Source of the DNA: Phycisphaerales bacterium PN19_bin_20
GTDB lineage: Bacteria > Planctomycetota > Phycisphaerae > Phycisphaerales > UBA1924
Reading direction: 5' to 3'
Length of the DNA: 64,000 bases
NCBI GenBank assembly: GCA_021173225.1
Contig: JAJOLK010000006.1
Location: 1-64,000 of the forward strand
Shown here: piece after piece, positions 52,850 through 63,704 of the stretch
Layout of the letters: each line of letters opens with the position of its first letter
How positions within the stretch are numbered: the first letter of the stretch is position 1
The notes under the pieces: model-generated
What the model saw: only the letters and a program-made list of their open reading frames with translations
Told to the model about the DNA's origin: nothing
Database searches by the model: none
Program-made: the position numbers and the translations under genes

Positions 52850-54523
52850 ATGCCCAGCCGCCGTAACAGCTCCGCATCCCGCGCAACCGTCAAACCTTTA
52901 AAGCCCTCGACCGCCCACCCCGTCACGCTCGGGCCAGACCTCGCGCTGACCACCCAGGAGGTCGCCCTCGTCGCCCGCAGCGCCCAGCGCGTCCGCCTCT
53001 CCTCAACCGCTGGCCCCGCCATGCGAGCCTCCAGACGCGTCGTGGATGCCTGCCTGACCGACGGCAAGCCGCACTACGGCATCAACACCGGCTTCGGAAG
53101 CCTCGCCAAAAAACGCATCAACCTCAGCGACCTCGCCACCCTGCAGCGCAATCTCATCCGCTCGCACGCCGCCGGCATTGGCGAGCCGCTCCCCACCGAC
53201 GTCACCCGCGCCATGATGCTCTGCCTCGCCGGCTCGCTCTCCCGCGGGCTCTCGGGCGTGCGTCCCGCCGTAGTTGATCTGCTCGTCGCCATGCTCAACG
53301 CGGGCATCACCCCCGTGGTCCCGTCTCTCGGCTCCGTCGGCGCATCAGGTGACCTTGCGCCCCTCGCCCACGTCGCGCTGGCGATAATCGGCGAGGGCGA
53401 GTCCCGCGACAAGTCCGGCCGCGTTATGTCAAGCTCGCGCGCCCTCGGCGCCGCTGGCCTGCTCCCGCTCACCCTCGCCGCCAAAGAGGGTCTGGCCCTC
53501 ATCAACGGCACGCACCTGATGTGCGGGCACGGCGCGCTGCTTGTCGAAGACTCCCATCAACTCCTCGACGCCGCCACACTCGCGCTGGCCATGAGCATCG
53601 ACGCTTGCCGCGCCACCAGCGCGTTTCTTGACCCGCGCCTCTACCTCGCGCGCCGCCACCTCATGGCCGGCATGGTCGCCGCACGAACCACCGAGCTGCT
53701 CGACCGCAGCACGATCCTTACCAGCCACGTCGAGAACGACCCCCGCGTGCAGGACCCCTACTCACTCCGCGCCGCGCCCACCATCCTCGGCGCAGTCGCC
53801 TCGCTGATGACCGACGTCGAGATGGCCCTCGGCTACGAGCTTGGCGCCGTCACCGACAACCCGCTGGTCATCCCCGACGCTCGCCACCTCCCCGGCCCAT
53901 TCGCCGACGCGCCCAGCACGCCGCACACACTCGCCGACGGCGACACTTTCCTCACCGGCACCGTCAGCCAGGGCGCCGCCATCCTCTCCGGTGCCAACTT
54001 CCACGGCATGCCCCTGGCCATCCCGCTTGACTGCCTGGCCATTGGCCTCGCTCACCTCGCGGGCGTCAGCGAGCGCCGCAGCTATTTGATGACCGGCGCT
54101 TTCGAGCCTGAGAGCCACCTCAAGCCCTTCCTCGCGCCGCAGCCGGGCCTGCAGAGCGGGCTGATGATCGCCCAGTACACCGCCGCCGCGTGCGTCAACG
54201 AGCTCATCGGCCTGGCCAACCCCGCCAGCGTCGCCAACGTCCCGACCTGCGCGGGCGTTGAAGATTACAACAGCTTCGGCCCACGAAGCGCCGCCAAGGC
54301 CGCCCGCGGCATAGAGCTCGCCACCAACGTCGTCGCCATCGAGCTGCTCATCGCCGCCGCCGGTATCGACACCCACCGCCCGCTCCGCAGCGGCCGCGGG
54401 GTCGAGGCCGCACACGCGATCATCCGCGGGCGCGTAAAGCCCGTTGGTGATGACCGCCCGCTGACCGCTGACATCCACGCGATCGCCGAGCTGATCACCT
54501 CGGGTGCGCTTCGAGGGCTCTGA
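52850..54523 (+). CDS. hutH: histidine ammonia-lyase
   Basis: YGINTGFGSLAKKRI, LQRNLIRSHAAGIGEPL and the MIO-forming triad in GSVGASGDLAPLAHVAL (Ala-Ser-Gly) are present, followed by INGTHLMCGHGAL, SQGAAILSGANFHGMPLAI and SAAKAARGIELATNV. It deaminates L-histidine to urocanate, the first step of the Hut pathway; the next enzyme, HutU, is encoded at 56380. An N-terminal extension of about 45 residues makes it longer than the usual 510. The parS-like palindrome lies 50 bp after the stop. Confidence 0.95.
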   Translation: MPSRRNSSASRATVKPLKPSTAHPVTLGPDLALTTQEVALVARSAQRVRLSSTAGPAMRASRRVVDACLTDGKPHYGINTGFGSLAKKRINLSDLATLQRNLIRSHAAGIGEPLPTDVTRAMMLCLAGSLSRGLSGVRPAVVDLLVAMLNAGITPVVPSLGSVGASGDLAPLAHVALAIIGEGESRDKSGRVMSSSRALGAAGLLPLTLAAKEGLALINGTHLMCGHGALLVEDSHQLLDAATLALAMSIDACRATSAFLDPRLYLARRHLMAGMVAARTTELLDRSTILTSHVENDPRVQDPYSLRAAPTILGAVASLMTDVEMALGYELGAVTDNPLVIPDARHLPGPFADAPSTPHTLADGDTFLTGTVSQGAAILSGANFHGMPLAIPLDCLAIGLAHLAGVSERRSYLMTGAFEPESHLKPFLAPQPGLQSGLMIAQYTAAACVNELIGLANPASVANVPTCAGVEDYNSFGPRSAAKAARGIELATNVVAIELLIAAAGIDTHRPLRSGRGVEAAHAIIRGRVKPVGDDRPLTADIHAIAELITSGALRGL

Positions 54524-54572
54524 ACACCGCGCCCCTGCGCTGCGGCCCGAAGTTACGGCGAACTGGGTCGCC

Positions 54573-54592
54573 AATGTTCCACGTGGAACATT
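54573..54592. promoter_or_regulatory. parS-like ParB binding palindrome
   Basis: AATGTTCCACGTGGAACATT is a perfect 20-bp palindrome. Its 16-bp core TGTTCCACGTGGAACA matches the bacterial parS consensus TGTTYCACGTGRAACA used by ParB in chromosome segregation. It lies in a convergent gap and touches the stop codon of the minus-strand gene. parS sites usually cluster near the origin. No parA/parB genes are in the window. Confidence 0.85.
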
Positions 54593-55251
54593 CAGGCCGC
54601 CTCGTGCGCCAGCGCGTCGGTCTGACGCTCGCGCAGGCCCGCGGGCGGCGGCAGCACGGGCCACGGGCAGTCGCAGCGCGGGCAGCGCCGCGGGCCGACA
54701 TCAACCCCGCCGATCAGCTCGGCCCGCACCGCGGGTGCCTGACCCTCAAGGCGCATGCCGCAGTCGGGGCAGAGGCGCGCGTCGAGCGCTTCATCAAGGC
54801 TGGTTGAGCCGCGCAGCCCGCGCAAGATCGACCGCAGTAGCAGCCAGCCAGAGGGCAGCGCTAGCGGCGCAGTGAGCATCGCCGTCGGCCACCAGCGCAG
54901 GGGCGCAAGGCGGTCATCGGCACCAACCGCCGCCACCAGCGCCAGCGGGCCGATAAAGCCCACGGCGGCGATAAACACGCCCAGCGCCGGCGGGTGGTCC
55001 TCACCAGTCCGGCGGGTTGACCAGTGGCGGATGCGTTTGACGTAGTCCTCGGCCAGCTCTTGAAGCTGGGCCTGCACGAACGGGTCTGCCGCGCCACGGT
55101 CTTCGAGCGATCTGGCGGCGCGCTCGTAGCGTTCGCATCGCGCGCTGGCGCGTATGGCCGCGGCGGCGGACGATTGCCCGCGCACGGTCGCGTGCAGTTC
55201 GTCATAGACCAGATCAAGCCGGTCCCAGGATGACAGGTGCGGTTGGGCCAT
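54592..55251 (-). CDS. membrane protein with C-terminal zinc ribbon (219 aa)
   Basis: The start is ATG 55251 (MAQPHLSSWDRLDL); the 20 Arg-rich residues before it in the track are rejected. The N-terminal half is helical (DELHATVRGQSSAAAAIRAS); two or three transmembrane helices follow (ALGVFIAAVGFIGPLALVAAV, WWPTAMLTAPLALPSGWLLL), then LCPDCGMRLEG...RRCPRCDCPW, a four-Cys zinc ribbon. Its layout recalls the zinc-ribbon membrane gene at 32613. The function is unknown. Confidence 0.65.
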   Translation of the reverse strand: MAQPHLSSWDRLDLVYDELHATVRGQSSAAAAIRASARCERYERAARSLEDRGAADPFVQAQLQELAEDYVKRIRHWSTRRTGEDHPPALGVFIAAVGFIGPLALVAAVGADDRLAPLRWWPTAMLTAPLALPSGWLLLRSILRGLRGSTSLDEALDARLCPDCGMRLEGQAPAVRAELIGGVDVGPRRCPRCDCPWPVLPPPAGLRERQTDALAHEAA

Positions 55252-55329
55252 AGCCACGAGCCTTGATCGCTGGCGGGCACGGACGCCGCGCGTCCGCCGG
55301 GAACCCGACAATGAATCTACACTGCAAAC

Positions 55330-56268
55330 ATGACCGATGCACGCCCGGCGCTGGCAAGCCCTGACGCCCAGGCATGGACGACACGAAGGTTATTGGCCTG
55401 GACGGGCCAAGCGCTGGCCGCAAAGGGCGTCCAAGAAGCCCGGCTGGCCAGCGAGATCCTACTGACGCACGTGATCGGCGGCAAGCGGCTCGACCTGTTT
55501 ACCGACCCGGACCGGCCCGCCTCCGCGAGCGAGCTGGCGACGCTGCGCGGGCTGATGGCCCGGGCGCTCAAGCACGAGCCGGTGCAGTACCTCACGGCCC
55601 AGGCGTTCTTCTTTGGCCTGACGCTGCGGTGCGACAAGCGCGCGCTGATCCCGCGGCCCTGCACCGAGCTGATTGTCGAGCGCGTGCTGCAGCACGCCCG
55701 GGCCCGGCGGCGCGCGCTGGCCGAGGCAGGGCCGACGCAGCAAGCGGGCGCGGTGGTGGTTGACCTGTGCACCGGCAGCGGGTGTGTGGCCCTGGCGCTG
55801 GCCAAGCACCTGCCCGGGGCGGCGGTGCACGCAACGGACATTTCACGGGACGCGCTGGCGCTGGCAGGTGAGAACGCTTTGGCACTGGGCCTCGCCGACC
55901 GCGTGAGCTTGCACGCGGGCGACTTGCTAAGCGCGTTGCCGGAAGGTTTACGCGGGGGCGTTGACTATTTGGTGGCGAACCCGCCGTACATTCCGGACCA
56001 TGAGTGGGAGGCGGTGCCGACGAACGTGCGTGAGCATGAGCCATCGCTGGCGCTGCGCGGCGGCGTTGACGGGCTAGCGCTGGTTGGGCCGATCGTGCGT
56101 GAAGCCCCCCACTATCTCGGGCCCGGCGGGTTGCTGCTGGTCGAGATCGCGGCATGTACCAGCGCGGCGGTGCTCAAACTTGCCCGGTCGACGCAGGGGC
56201 TTGCGGAGGCCGCGGTGGTCAAGGACCTTGATGGGCTTGACCGCGTGCTGGTAGCGCATCGCGCGTGA
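55330..56268 (+). CDS. prmC: peptide chain release factor N5-glutamine methyltransferase
   Basis: VDLCTGSGCVALALAKHLP is the SAM-binding motif I (E/DLGTGSG form), and VDYLVANPPYIPDHEW is the catalytic NPPY motif. The N-terminal helical domain (GVQEARLASEILLTHVIGGKRLDLFTDPD, EPVQYLTAQAFFFGLTLRC) recognises release factors. The enzyme methylates the GGQ glutamine of RF1/RF2 for efficient translation termination. Its length is normal. It lies between the two hut genes without any functional link. Confidence 0.94.
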   Translation: MTDARPALASPDAQAWTTRRLLAWTGQALAAKGVQEARLASEILLTHVIGGKRLDLFTDPDRPASASELATLRGLMARALKHEPVQYLTAQAFFFGLTLRCDKRALIPRPCTELIVERVLQHARARRRALAEAGPTQQAGAVVVDLCTGSGCVALALAKHLPGAAVHATDISRDALALAGENALALGLADRVSLHAGDLLSALPEGLRGGVDYLVANPPYIPDHEWEAVPTNVREHEPSLALRGGVDGLALVGPIVREAPHYLGPGGLLLVEIAACTSAAVLKLARSTQGLAEAAVVKDLDGLDRVLVAHRA

Positions 56269-56379
56269 AGGCGGATGAGCTGAGGAGCAACCCCGAGGGC
56301 GCGAAGTGGGGTGAAGCGAGACAGTCAGGAAGGAGGCGGGTTGGAAAACTCGCCCTCTGCAAGGACTAGGCGAGGCCAG

Positions 56380-58176
<1,797 letters not shown>

Positions 58177-58302
58177 GGCCGGATGTTACGGTGCGTGGAC
58201 GGGTAATGGGCGGTGCTGTGCGCGTCCGGAAGCAAGATCAAGGGTGCGTGTGGGGCGTCTATTCGGGTGGCACGTTGGCGGGCCTGTGATAGACTGGAGT
58301 TC

Positions 58303-58902
58303 ATGGCCGGTGATGACAGGCCCATGCTGAACTCGGATGTGACGCAGATGCTCGACGCGGCGGCAGCTGGTGACCTGCGCGCCACCGAGCGGCTGTTCCC
58401 GCTGGTTTATGACGAGCTGCGCCGCCTCGCAGGTGGGCTGATGGCCCGTGAGCAGCCCGGGCAGACGCTGCAGCCCACGGCCCTGGTAAACGAGGCGTAT
58501 TTGCGGCTGGTTGGGCCCGGGCAGGTCAGGTGGCAGAACCGAGCCCATTTCTTTGGCGCGGCGGCGACGGCGATGCGGCGGATCTTGATCGACCGGGCCA
58601 GGCAGGTGCAGGCGCGGCGCAAACGCGAGGCTGAAGTCGCCAGCGAGCTGCCATCGATGGACTCGCGGACGGCCTGCTCAACGCCCGAGGACCTGCTCGA
58701 GCTGGACGGGGCGCTCGACGAGCTGGCTCAACGCGACAAGCGGCAGCATGATGTCGTCATGCTCAGGTTCTTTGCGGGGCTGACGGTTGAGCAGACCGGT
58801 GAGGTGCTGGACGTGTCGCCCGCGACAATCAAGAACGACTGGGCGTTTGCGCGCGCGTGGCTGACAAGCGAGGTGCGGCGGCGGACCGCGGCCCGCGCGT
58901 GA
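58303..58902 (+). CDS. ECF-type sigma factor paired with the downstream kinase
   Basis: The start is ATG 58303, with TGGAG about 3 nt upstream; the longer track start is not supported. The protein is 199 residues: VTQMLDAAAAGDLRATERLFPLVYDELRRLAGGLMARE and LQPTALVNEAYLRLV identify the planctomycete ECF subfamily often linked to Ser/Thr kinases, followed by HFFGAAATAMRRILIDRARQ and the region 4 HTH (MLRFFAGLTVEQTGEVLDVSPATIKNDWAFARAWL). The kinase gene starts 135 bp on, with a 10-bp tandem repeat in the gap. Confidence 0.93.
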   Translation: MAGDDRPMLNSDVTQMLDAAAAGDLRATERLFPLVYDELRRLAGGLMAREQPGQTLQPTALVNEAYLRLVGPGQVRWQNRAHFFGAAATAMRRILIDRARQVQARRKREAEVASELPSMDSRTACSTPEDLLELDGALDELAQRDKRQHDVVMLRFFAGLTVEQTGEVLDVSPATIKNDWAFARAWLTSEVRRRTAARA

Positions 58903-58978
58903 CGTGGGCTGACGTGGCTCATATGGGCCGACATTGGCAGACATGGACTGACGTGGGGTGACGTGGGGTGACATGGGA
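58900..58978. repeat. 10-bp tandem repeat between sigma factor and kinase
   Basis: Eight units with near-exact 10-bp spacing: TGACGTGGGC, TGACGTGGCT, CATATGGGC (9 bp), CGACATTGGC, AGACATGGAC, TGACGTGGGG twice, TGACATGGGA. The first TGA is the sigma-factor stop codon. The spacing equals about one helical turn. Confidence 0.85.
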
Positions 58979-59037
58979 TTGCGGCGTTGGTGGCGTGGAT
59001 GTTTGGCGGTGCGTGCGCCTGAGGCGTGGAGCGGGCC

Positions 59038-61545
59038 ATGAGCGTTGATCGGCACAGCAAGCTGAAGCAGTTCTACGAGGAGGCGATGCCGCTGGACGGA
59101 GCGGGGCGCAGTGCCGTGGTGCGCGAGGTGTACCGGCACGATGAGTCGCTCGGTGATGAGCTGTCGGCGCTGTTGGCGGTCAGCGAGCCGGGGCACGTAG
59201 AGCTGCTCGATGCGCCGCTTGGCGAGGTGGCCTCGCGGCTGGGCGTGCCCGCTGGCGGCGATGGTGCTGAGGCGGAGCCTGCGCTGGCACTACCGGCAAC
59301 GCTGGGGCGGTACACGCTCACGGGCGTGCTTGGGCGCGGCGGGCAGGGCGTGGTCTATCGCGCGCAGCAGGCGACCCCGCGGCGCGAGGTGGCGGTGAAG
59401 GTGCTGGGATCGGGGGTGGTCACGCCGGGGCTTGCGCGGCGGTTTGCGCACGAGGCCGAGGCGCTTGGCATGCTGACGCACCCGGGTATTGCGCAGGTCT
59501 TTGACGCGGGGACCGAGAAGCTCTTGGGGGTCGCGTGCCCGTACATCGCGATGGAACTTGTCGAGGGCCAGCGGCTGGACCGGTTCGTGCAGGAGCAGCG
59601 CCCTTCTATGCGGCGCGTGCTGGAGCTGGTGGCGGAGATTGCGCGAACGGTGGACTACGCGCACAAGCGCGGGGTGATTCATCGTGACCTCAAGCCCGGG
59701 AACATCATCGTGAGCCGTGAGGGACAAGCGAAGGTGCTGGACTTTGGCGTTGCGCGGCTGGTGCGGTTTGGGGCTGGCGGCGCTGGCGTTAGCGCCACGT
59801 TGAGCGCTACAGGGCACCAGATCGTCGGGACGCTGGCGTATATGAGCCCCGAGCAGGCCGGCGGGAACCCCGCGATGGTCGATGTCCGCAGCGATGTGTT
59901 CGCGCTGGGCGCTATCGGCTTTGAGCTGCTATGCGGGCGCCCGCCGCGGCAGACCGACAGCATGAGCCTTCCGGCGGCGCTGCGGTCGATCGCGGAGACC
60001 GACGCGCCGACGCCGCGCACGGTGGTGCGTGACTTGCCGGTGGAGGTCGAGGCGATCGTGGTCAAGGCTCTGGCGCGCCGGCCTGAGGACCGTTACGAGC
60101 ACGCGTCGGCGCTGGCGGATGACATCGAGCGTTACCTGGCGGGCGAGCCGGTGACCGCGCGGCGCTACACGCGCGTTGAGCGGCTGCGCAGAGTGGTGCG
60201 GCGCAACCGCCTGCCGGTGGCGGCCGGCGCGGTGCTGGTGCTGGCGCTCGCGGGCGGGACCGTCGCGACAAGCTGGCAGGCGGCGGTGGCGCGGCGAGAG
60301 CGTCAGGCAGCACAGCAAGAGGCCTTTAGCGCTCGGGCGGCGACGGACATGATGCGGCGGATTCTGACGGCGGCGAGCCCGGCGGAAACGCGCGGGCAGG
60401 ACATCACGGTGCGTCAGATGCTCTCGGCGGCGGAGGCCGAGCTCTCGCCGGATGCAAAGCAGCTGGGCGACGCGGGCAAGGACGCGTACGGGCTGGCGAC
60501 GACGCTGGCGACGATCGCCGAAACCCGGCTGGCCTTGGGCGACTACGCGCTGGCCGAGAAGCACGCGCGGCGGGCGATGGACCTGCTGGACTCAACCCCG
60601 CGCGGCGCAAGCGTGGCGGCGATCGAGAACCGCTGCACGCTCGTGCGGGCGCAGATCGCGATGGGGCAGGCCGGGGCGGCGCAGGCCATGGCCCGGCAGA
60701 CGTTGGAGCTGGCGGGCCAACTTGGCGCCCAGAGCCCTGCGCATTTCAATGCGCGGCTGGCGACAATCGCGGCGGGCAAGCCGGGGGTGGTGCTCGCGAG
60801 CAAGGAGCATCGGGTCGCGGCGGTGGAGGGCTATCGCGCGCTGCTGGCGGACATGCGTCCGGCGCTGCCCGAGAACGACCCGCGGATCGACTTGGTCCGG
60901 TCTGAACTGGCAGTAGATCTTGAAGAGCTTGGCGAGCGCAAGGAAGCCTTTCGCATCATCTGCGAGATCTACGTCTCGCGTAAGAACCGCTTGGGCGACG
61001 ACCACCCCGACACCCTGCTGACTCTGCACAACATTGCCACGTACACAGGCGAGCTGGGCCGCCTGCCACCGGCGATTGTGAGTATGACGCAGGTGATTGA
61101 GCGGCGCGGCAGGGTGCTGGGCCTCACGCATCCCAGCACGCTGTTCTCGATCGCCATGCGCGCGAAGTTTCTGATGCGCATGAGCAGCTTCGATCAGGCA
61201 TTGCCCGACATCAAGGCCGTGCTCGACGCGCGGACGCAGCGCTTTGGGCCCGAGCATCGCGAGACGCTCACAGCCCTGGGCCTGTACGGGACGTGTCTGC
61301 TTCAGCTCAAGCGGCTTGACGAAGCGGGGGTGGCGATCGAGACGCTGGTGACGCGGGCCCGGGCGGTCTATGGCCCGAGAGACCCCGCAACGCTGCTGGC
61401 GCTCACGCTCGCATGGAACCTTGCCGAGGCCAAGGGTGACCAGCCCGAGATGATCGCGATAGCCCGAGACCTGGTTGGTTCCGAGCACGAGGCGCCGGTG
61501 CGGGCCCAGATGGTGACCAAGGGCTTGAACTTCGACAAGCCGTGA
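59038..61545 (+). CDS. serine/threonine protein kinase with TPR-like domain (835 aa)
   Basis: The start is ATG 59038, with GGAG about 7 nt before; GTG 59026 is less likely. A short helical N-terminus precedes the kinase (about 89-365): GVLGRGGQGVVYRAQ (Gly loop), VAVKVLGSG (Lys), IHRDLKPGNIIV (catalytic loop), KVLDFGVARL (DFG) and YMSPEQAGG. A transmembrane helix (LPVAAGAVLVLALAGGTVATSW, about 395-415) follows, then about 420 extracytoplasmic residues of TPR-like helical repeats (ALGDYALAEKHARRAMDLL, LLTLHNIATYTGELGRLPPAI). This is the planctomycete sigma/kinase signalling pair; the kinase may modulate the adjacent sigma factor. Confidence 0.93.
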   Translation: MSVDRHSKLKQFYEEAMPLDGAGRSAVVREVYRHDESLGDELSALLAVSEPGHVELLDAPLGEVASRLGVPAGGDGAEAEPALALPATLGRYTLTGVLGRGGQGVVYRAQQATPRREVAVKVLGSGVVTPGLARRFAHEAEALGMLTHPGIAQVFDAGTEKLLGVACPYIAMELVEGQRLDRFVQEQRPSMRRVLELVAEIARTVDYAHKRGVIHRDLKPGNIIVSREGQAKVLDFGVARLVRFGAGGAGVSATLSATGHQIVGTLAYMSPEQAGGNPAMVDVRSDVFALGAIGFELLCGRPPRQTDSMSLPAALRSIAETDAPTPRTVVRDLPVEVEAIVVKALARRPEDRYEHASALADDIERYLAGEPVTARRYTRVERLRRVVRRNRLPVAAGAVLVLALAGGTVATSWQAAVARRERQAAQQEAFSARAATDMMRRILTAASPAETRGQDITVRQMLSAAEAELSPDAKQLGDAGKDAYGLATTLATIAETRLALGDYALAEKHARRAMDLLDSTPRGASVAAIENRCTLVRAQIAMGQAGAAQAMARQTLELAGQLGAQSPAHFNARLATIAAGKPGVVLASKEHRVAAVEGYRALLADMRPALPENDPRIDLVRSELAVDLEELGERKEAFRIICEIYVSRKNRLGDDHPDTLLTLHNIATYTGELGRLPPAIVSMTQVIERRGRVLGLTHPSTLFSIAMRAKFLMRMSSFDQALPDIKAVLDARTQRFGPEHRETLTALGLYGTCLLQLKRLDEAGVAIETLVTRARAVYGPRDPATLLALTLAWNLAEAKGDQPEMIAIARDLVGSEHEAPVRAQMVTKGLNFDKP

Positions 61546-61598
61546 GCGTGCTGCTCGGAACTTGCGTGGCGTACGGCTCAACATGCGCAATGAAAAGC

Positions 61599-61635
61599 GG
61601 GGGCGGGCCAGACGCGTGCGTCTTGACCCACCCCC
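61599..61635 (-). terminator. terminator between convergent kinase and dockerin genes
   Basis: GGGGGCGGGCC and GACCCACCCCC (two mismatches) surround a perfect AGACGC-GT-GCGTCT stem. On the minus strand the hairpin is followed by GCTTTTC, so it fits termination of the dockerin gene; it could serve both directions. Confidence 0.6.
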
Positions 61636-61682
61636 GACTCACCGTGCGTGCTTTAGCTGTGGCGGGCGAGGTGCCCCGCGGC

Positions 61683-63626
61683 TTAGCAACCCTGGAAGAA
61701 GCTGTTGATGAAGAAGATGATGTCGTCGGCAGTGAACTCGCCGTCAGGACCGGCGACCGGGCCTGAGCTGGCGACGTCGGCGCGCTCGTCGCGGGTGGTG
61801 AACCAGCGGATGAACAGGATGATGTCGTCTGAGGTCAGCTCGCCGTCGGGGTCGGTGATAACACCGGCGCTGGCGATGTCAGCAACACAGTCGGGGACGG
61901 AGGGGAAGTCCTCGGGGTTGGGGCCGATCTCATCGTCGGGCCCGTCGAGCGCGATGTCGTAGTTGTCGGCGTTGCTGCTGAAGCTAATGATGCCGACGCT
62001 CGGGCGGCCGTCGAAGGGGTTGGTCGGGTCGGCGGCCCAGCGGCCGTTGGCGTCGGGCTTCATGGCGCGGAGCTGGAAGCTGGGCGTGCCGACGATCGGC
62101 CGGTTGTAGACCATGCCCGCCTCATGGAAGTTGAAGTCCTGGAGGGTGTCGGTGCCGGGGAGGTCGATGATCGGCCCGGCGGTGAAGCTGCCGCCGACGG
62201 CCGCGGGCGGGATGATCCGCTTGATCGAGCCATCACCGACGCGTGCGAGGTACCAGTGCCCGGGCTGGGGGCCCGGCTTGATCTTCAGTGCGCCGTTGCC
62301 GGGGACGCTGGGGTAGAACCCGCCGCCGAGCGGCACAAGGTTTTTGGTGAAGCGCTGAACCCGTGGCCCGGCCGCGCCAGCGGGGATGAACGCCACGACC
62401 TCGTCGGTGCGGGGGTCAACTCCGATGGCCTCGGGCGTAGTGCCCAGGTTGAAGCGGGCAAGCTCGACTGGAGGCAGCGGGGGCAGCGGGTTGCTGTCGA
62501 TGGCAACAAGGTTGCCGGTGTCAACCACGTACACCTGCCCGCGGCGGCCGATGGCCAGGTGCGTGGTGCTGACGTCGCCGAGAGTGCGGCGGGAGTTGTC
62601 ACCTGGGAAGACCTGCGTCACGGCCGAGGGGGTGCCCAGACGGTTGGGGTGGATCACCGCCAGCGAGGCAAGGTCCGAGAGGAGCGAGTGGTTAAGAACG
62701 GTGCCGCCGGTCGGGACCGAGGGCGGCGGCGTAAAGCTATTCGAGGGGAAGGAAAAGACGAAGTTGACGACGCTGCCGGTGGCCTGAATCGAAACGTGGG
62801 GGACGATGATGTAGAGCCCGTCGAGGGCGCGCTTGACCCCGTCGCTGGCGCCCGTGTTCATGCGCCAGAGGCTCTTGTTGGTGCCTTCATAGCGGGCGGT
62901 ATCTTTGGACAAGGTGAAGCTCGTGCCGCCGCCGATTGACTGCCTAGTCAGGCGGTTGGCAACGTTGCCCTCATCGGCGGCGGGGTCACGGTAGTGGAAG
63001 GTCGGGTTGTTAGCACACCAGTTTTCGAGTTGGAACAGGGTGACGCAGTGCCCGCCGTTGCGATTCCAGCCGGTGTTTCCGCCGACGAACGTGTATCGGC
63101 CGTAGCAGGGGGACAAATAGCCGCCGTAGACGACGCGGTAGATGAAGAAGTTGACGGGGTTGACTTGGGCCCCACCCAAGCGGTAGACGCTGAACTGTCC
63201 CGGCGCGAACAGCTGCGTCCACGCCACGAGCCCGTTGTAGCCGTTGGTCCCGGTGGTGCCGCCGGTGCCGCTGGTGTTCATGAAGGCGCCAAGGAGGTTG
63301 ATGTTGGCGGTGATCTGGTTGTAGTCTTCCTGGCCGTAGGTCTTGTCAACCCCGGGGAAGGCACCGGGAGCGCCGCGAGTGGCGAAGTAGCCCAGGACGT
63401 TGGCGTTGCTGGTGGGGACGCAGTGGTTGGAACCGTTGTTGGCCAGGCCTTGGCGGCGCTGGTCAAAGTCGGGCATACCGAACTGGTTGATGTTGCAGCC
63501 CGCGCCGCCGGCGAGCGCAACGCCTGTGGCAAAGGGCGAGGCGAGGGCGAGCCCGGCCAGGGTGGTCAGGGCCAGCGTGCGTGTGCTCGCGGTGAGAAGG
63601 AAAGGTCGATCGGAGGACAGATTCAT
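61683..63626 (-). CDS. secreted C39-like peptidase-domain protein with GC-type dockerin tail (647 aa)
   Basis: A signal peptide (LALTTLAGLALASPFATGVALAG) precedes a domain with a papain/C39-like cysteine signature: GSNHCVPTSNANVLGYFA (Cys near 69), then GGHCVTLFQL (His) and FHYRDPAADEGN (Asp). The middle 250 residues look like beta-propeller repeats (LAIGRRGQVYVVDTGNLVAIDSNP). The C-terminal 70 residues hold two calcium-binding dockerin-like motifs (GVITDPDGELTSDDIILFIRWF and GPDGEFTADDIIFFINSFFQGC), ending in the typical Gly-Cys. Whether the Cys/His/Asp triad is truly active is not shown. It is probably displayed on the cell surface. Confidence 0.85.
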   Translation of the reverse strand: MNLSSDRPFLLTASTRTLALTTLAGLALASPFATGVALAGGAGCNINQFGMPDFDQRRQGLANNGSNHCVPTSNANVLGYFATRGAPGAFPGVDKTYGQEDYNQITANINLLGAFMNTSGTGGTTGTNGYNGLVAWTQLFAPGQFSVYRLGGAQVNPVNFFIYRVVYGGYLSPCYGRYTFVGGNTGWNRNGGHCVTLFQLENWCANNPTFHYRDPAADEGNVANRLTRQSIGGGTSFTLSKDTARYEGTNKSLWRMNTGASDGVKRALDGLYIIVPHVSIQATGSVVNFVFSFPSNSFTPPPSVPTGGTVLNHSLLSDLASLAVIHPNRLGTPSAVTQVFPGDNSRRTLGDVSTTHLAIGRRGQVYVVDTGNLVAIDSNPLPPLPPVELARFNLGTTPEAIGVDPRTDEVVAFIPAGAAGPRVQRFTKNLVPLGGGFYPSVPGNGALKIKPGPQPGHWYLARVGDGSIKRIIPPAAVGGSFTAGPIIDLPGTDTLQDFNFHEAGMVYNRPIVGTPSFQLRAMKPDANGRWAADPTNPFDGRPSVGIISFSSNADNYDIALDGPDDEIGPNPEDFPSVPDCVADIASAGVITDPDGELTSDDIILFIRWFTTRDERADVASSGPVAGPDGEFTADDIIFFINSFFQGC

Positions 63627-63704
63627 GATGAGGCTCCCGGGGTGGCTGGCCGTGATTGGCCTGCGACCCGTCAGAACCTCATGCGGAGCCGATCGATTGG
63701 GAAG

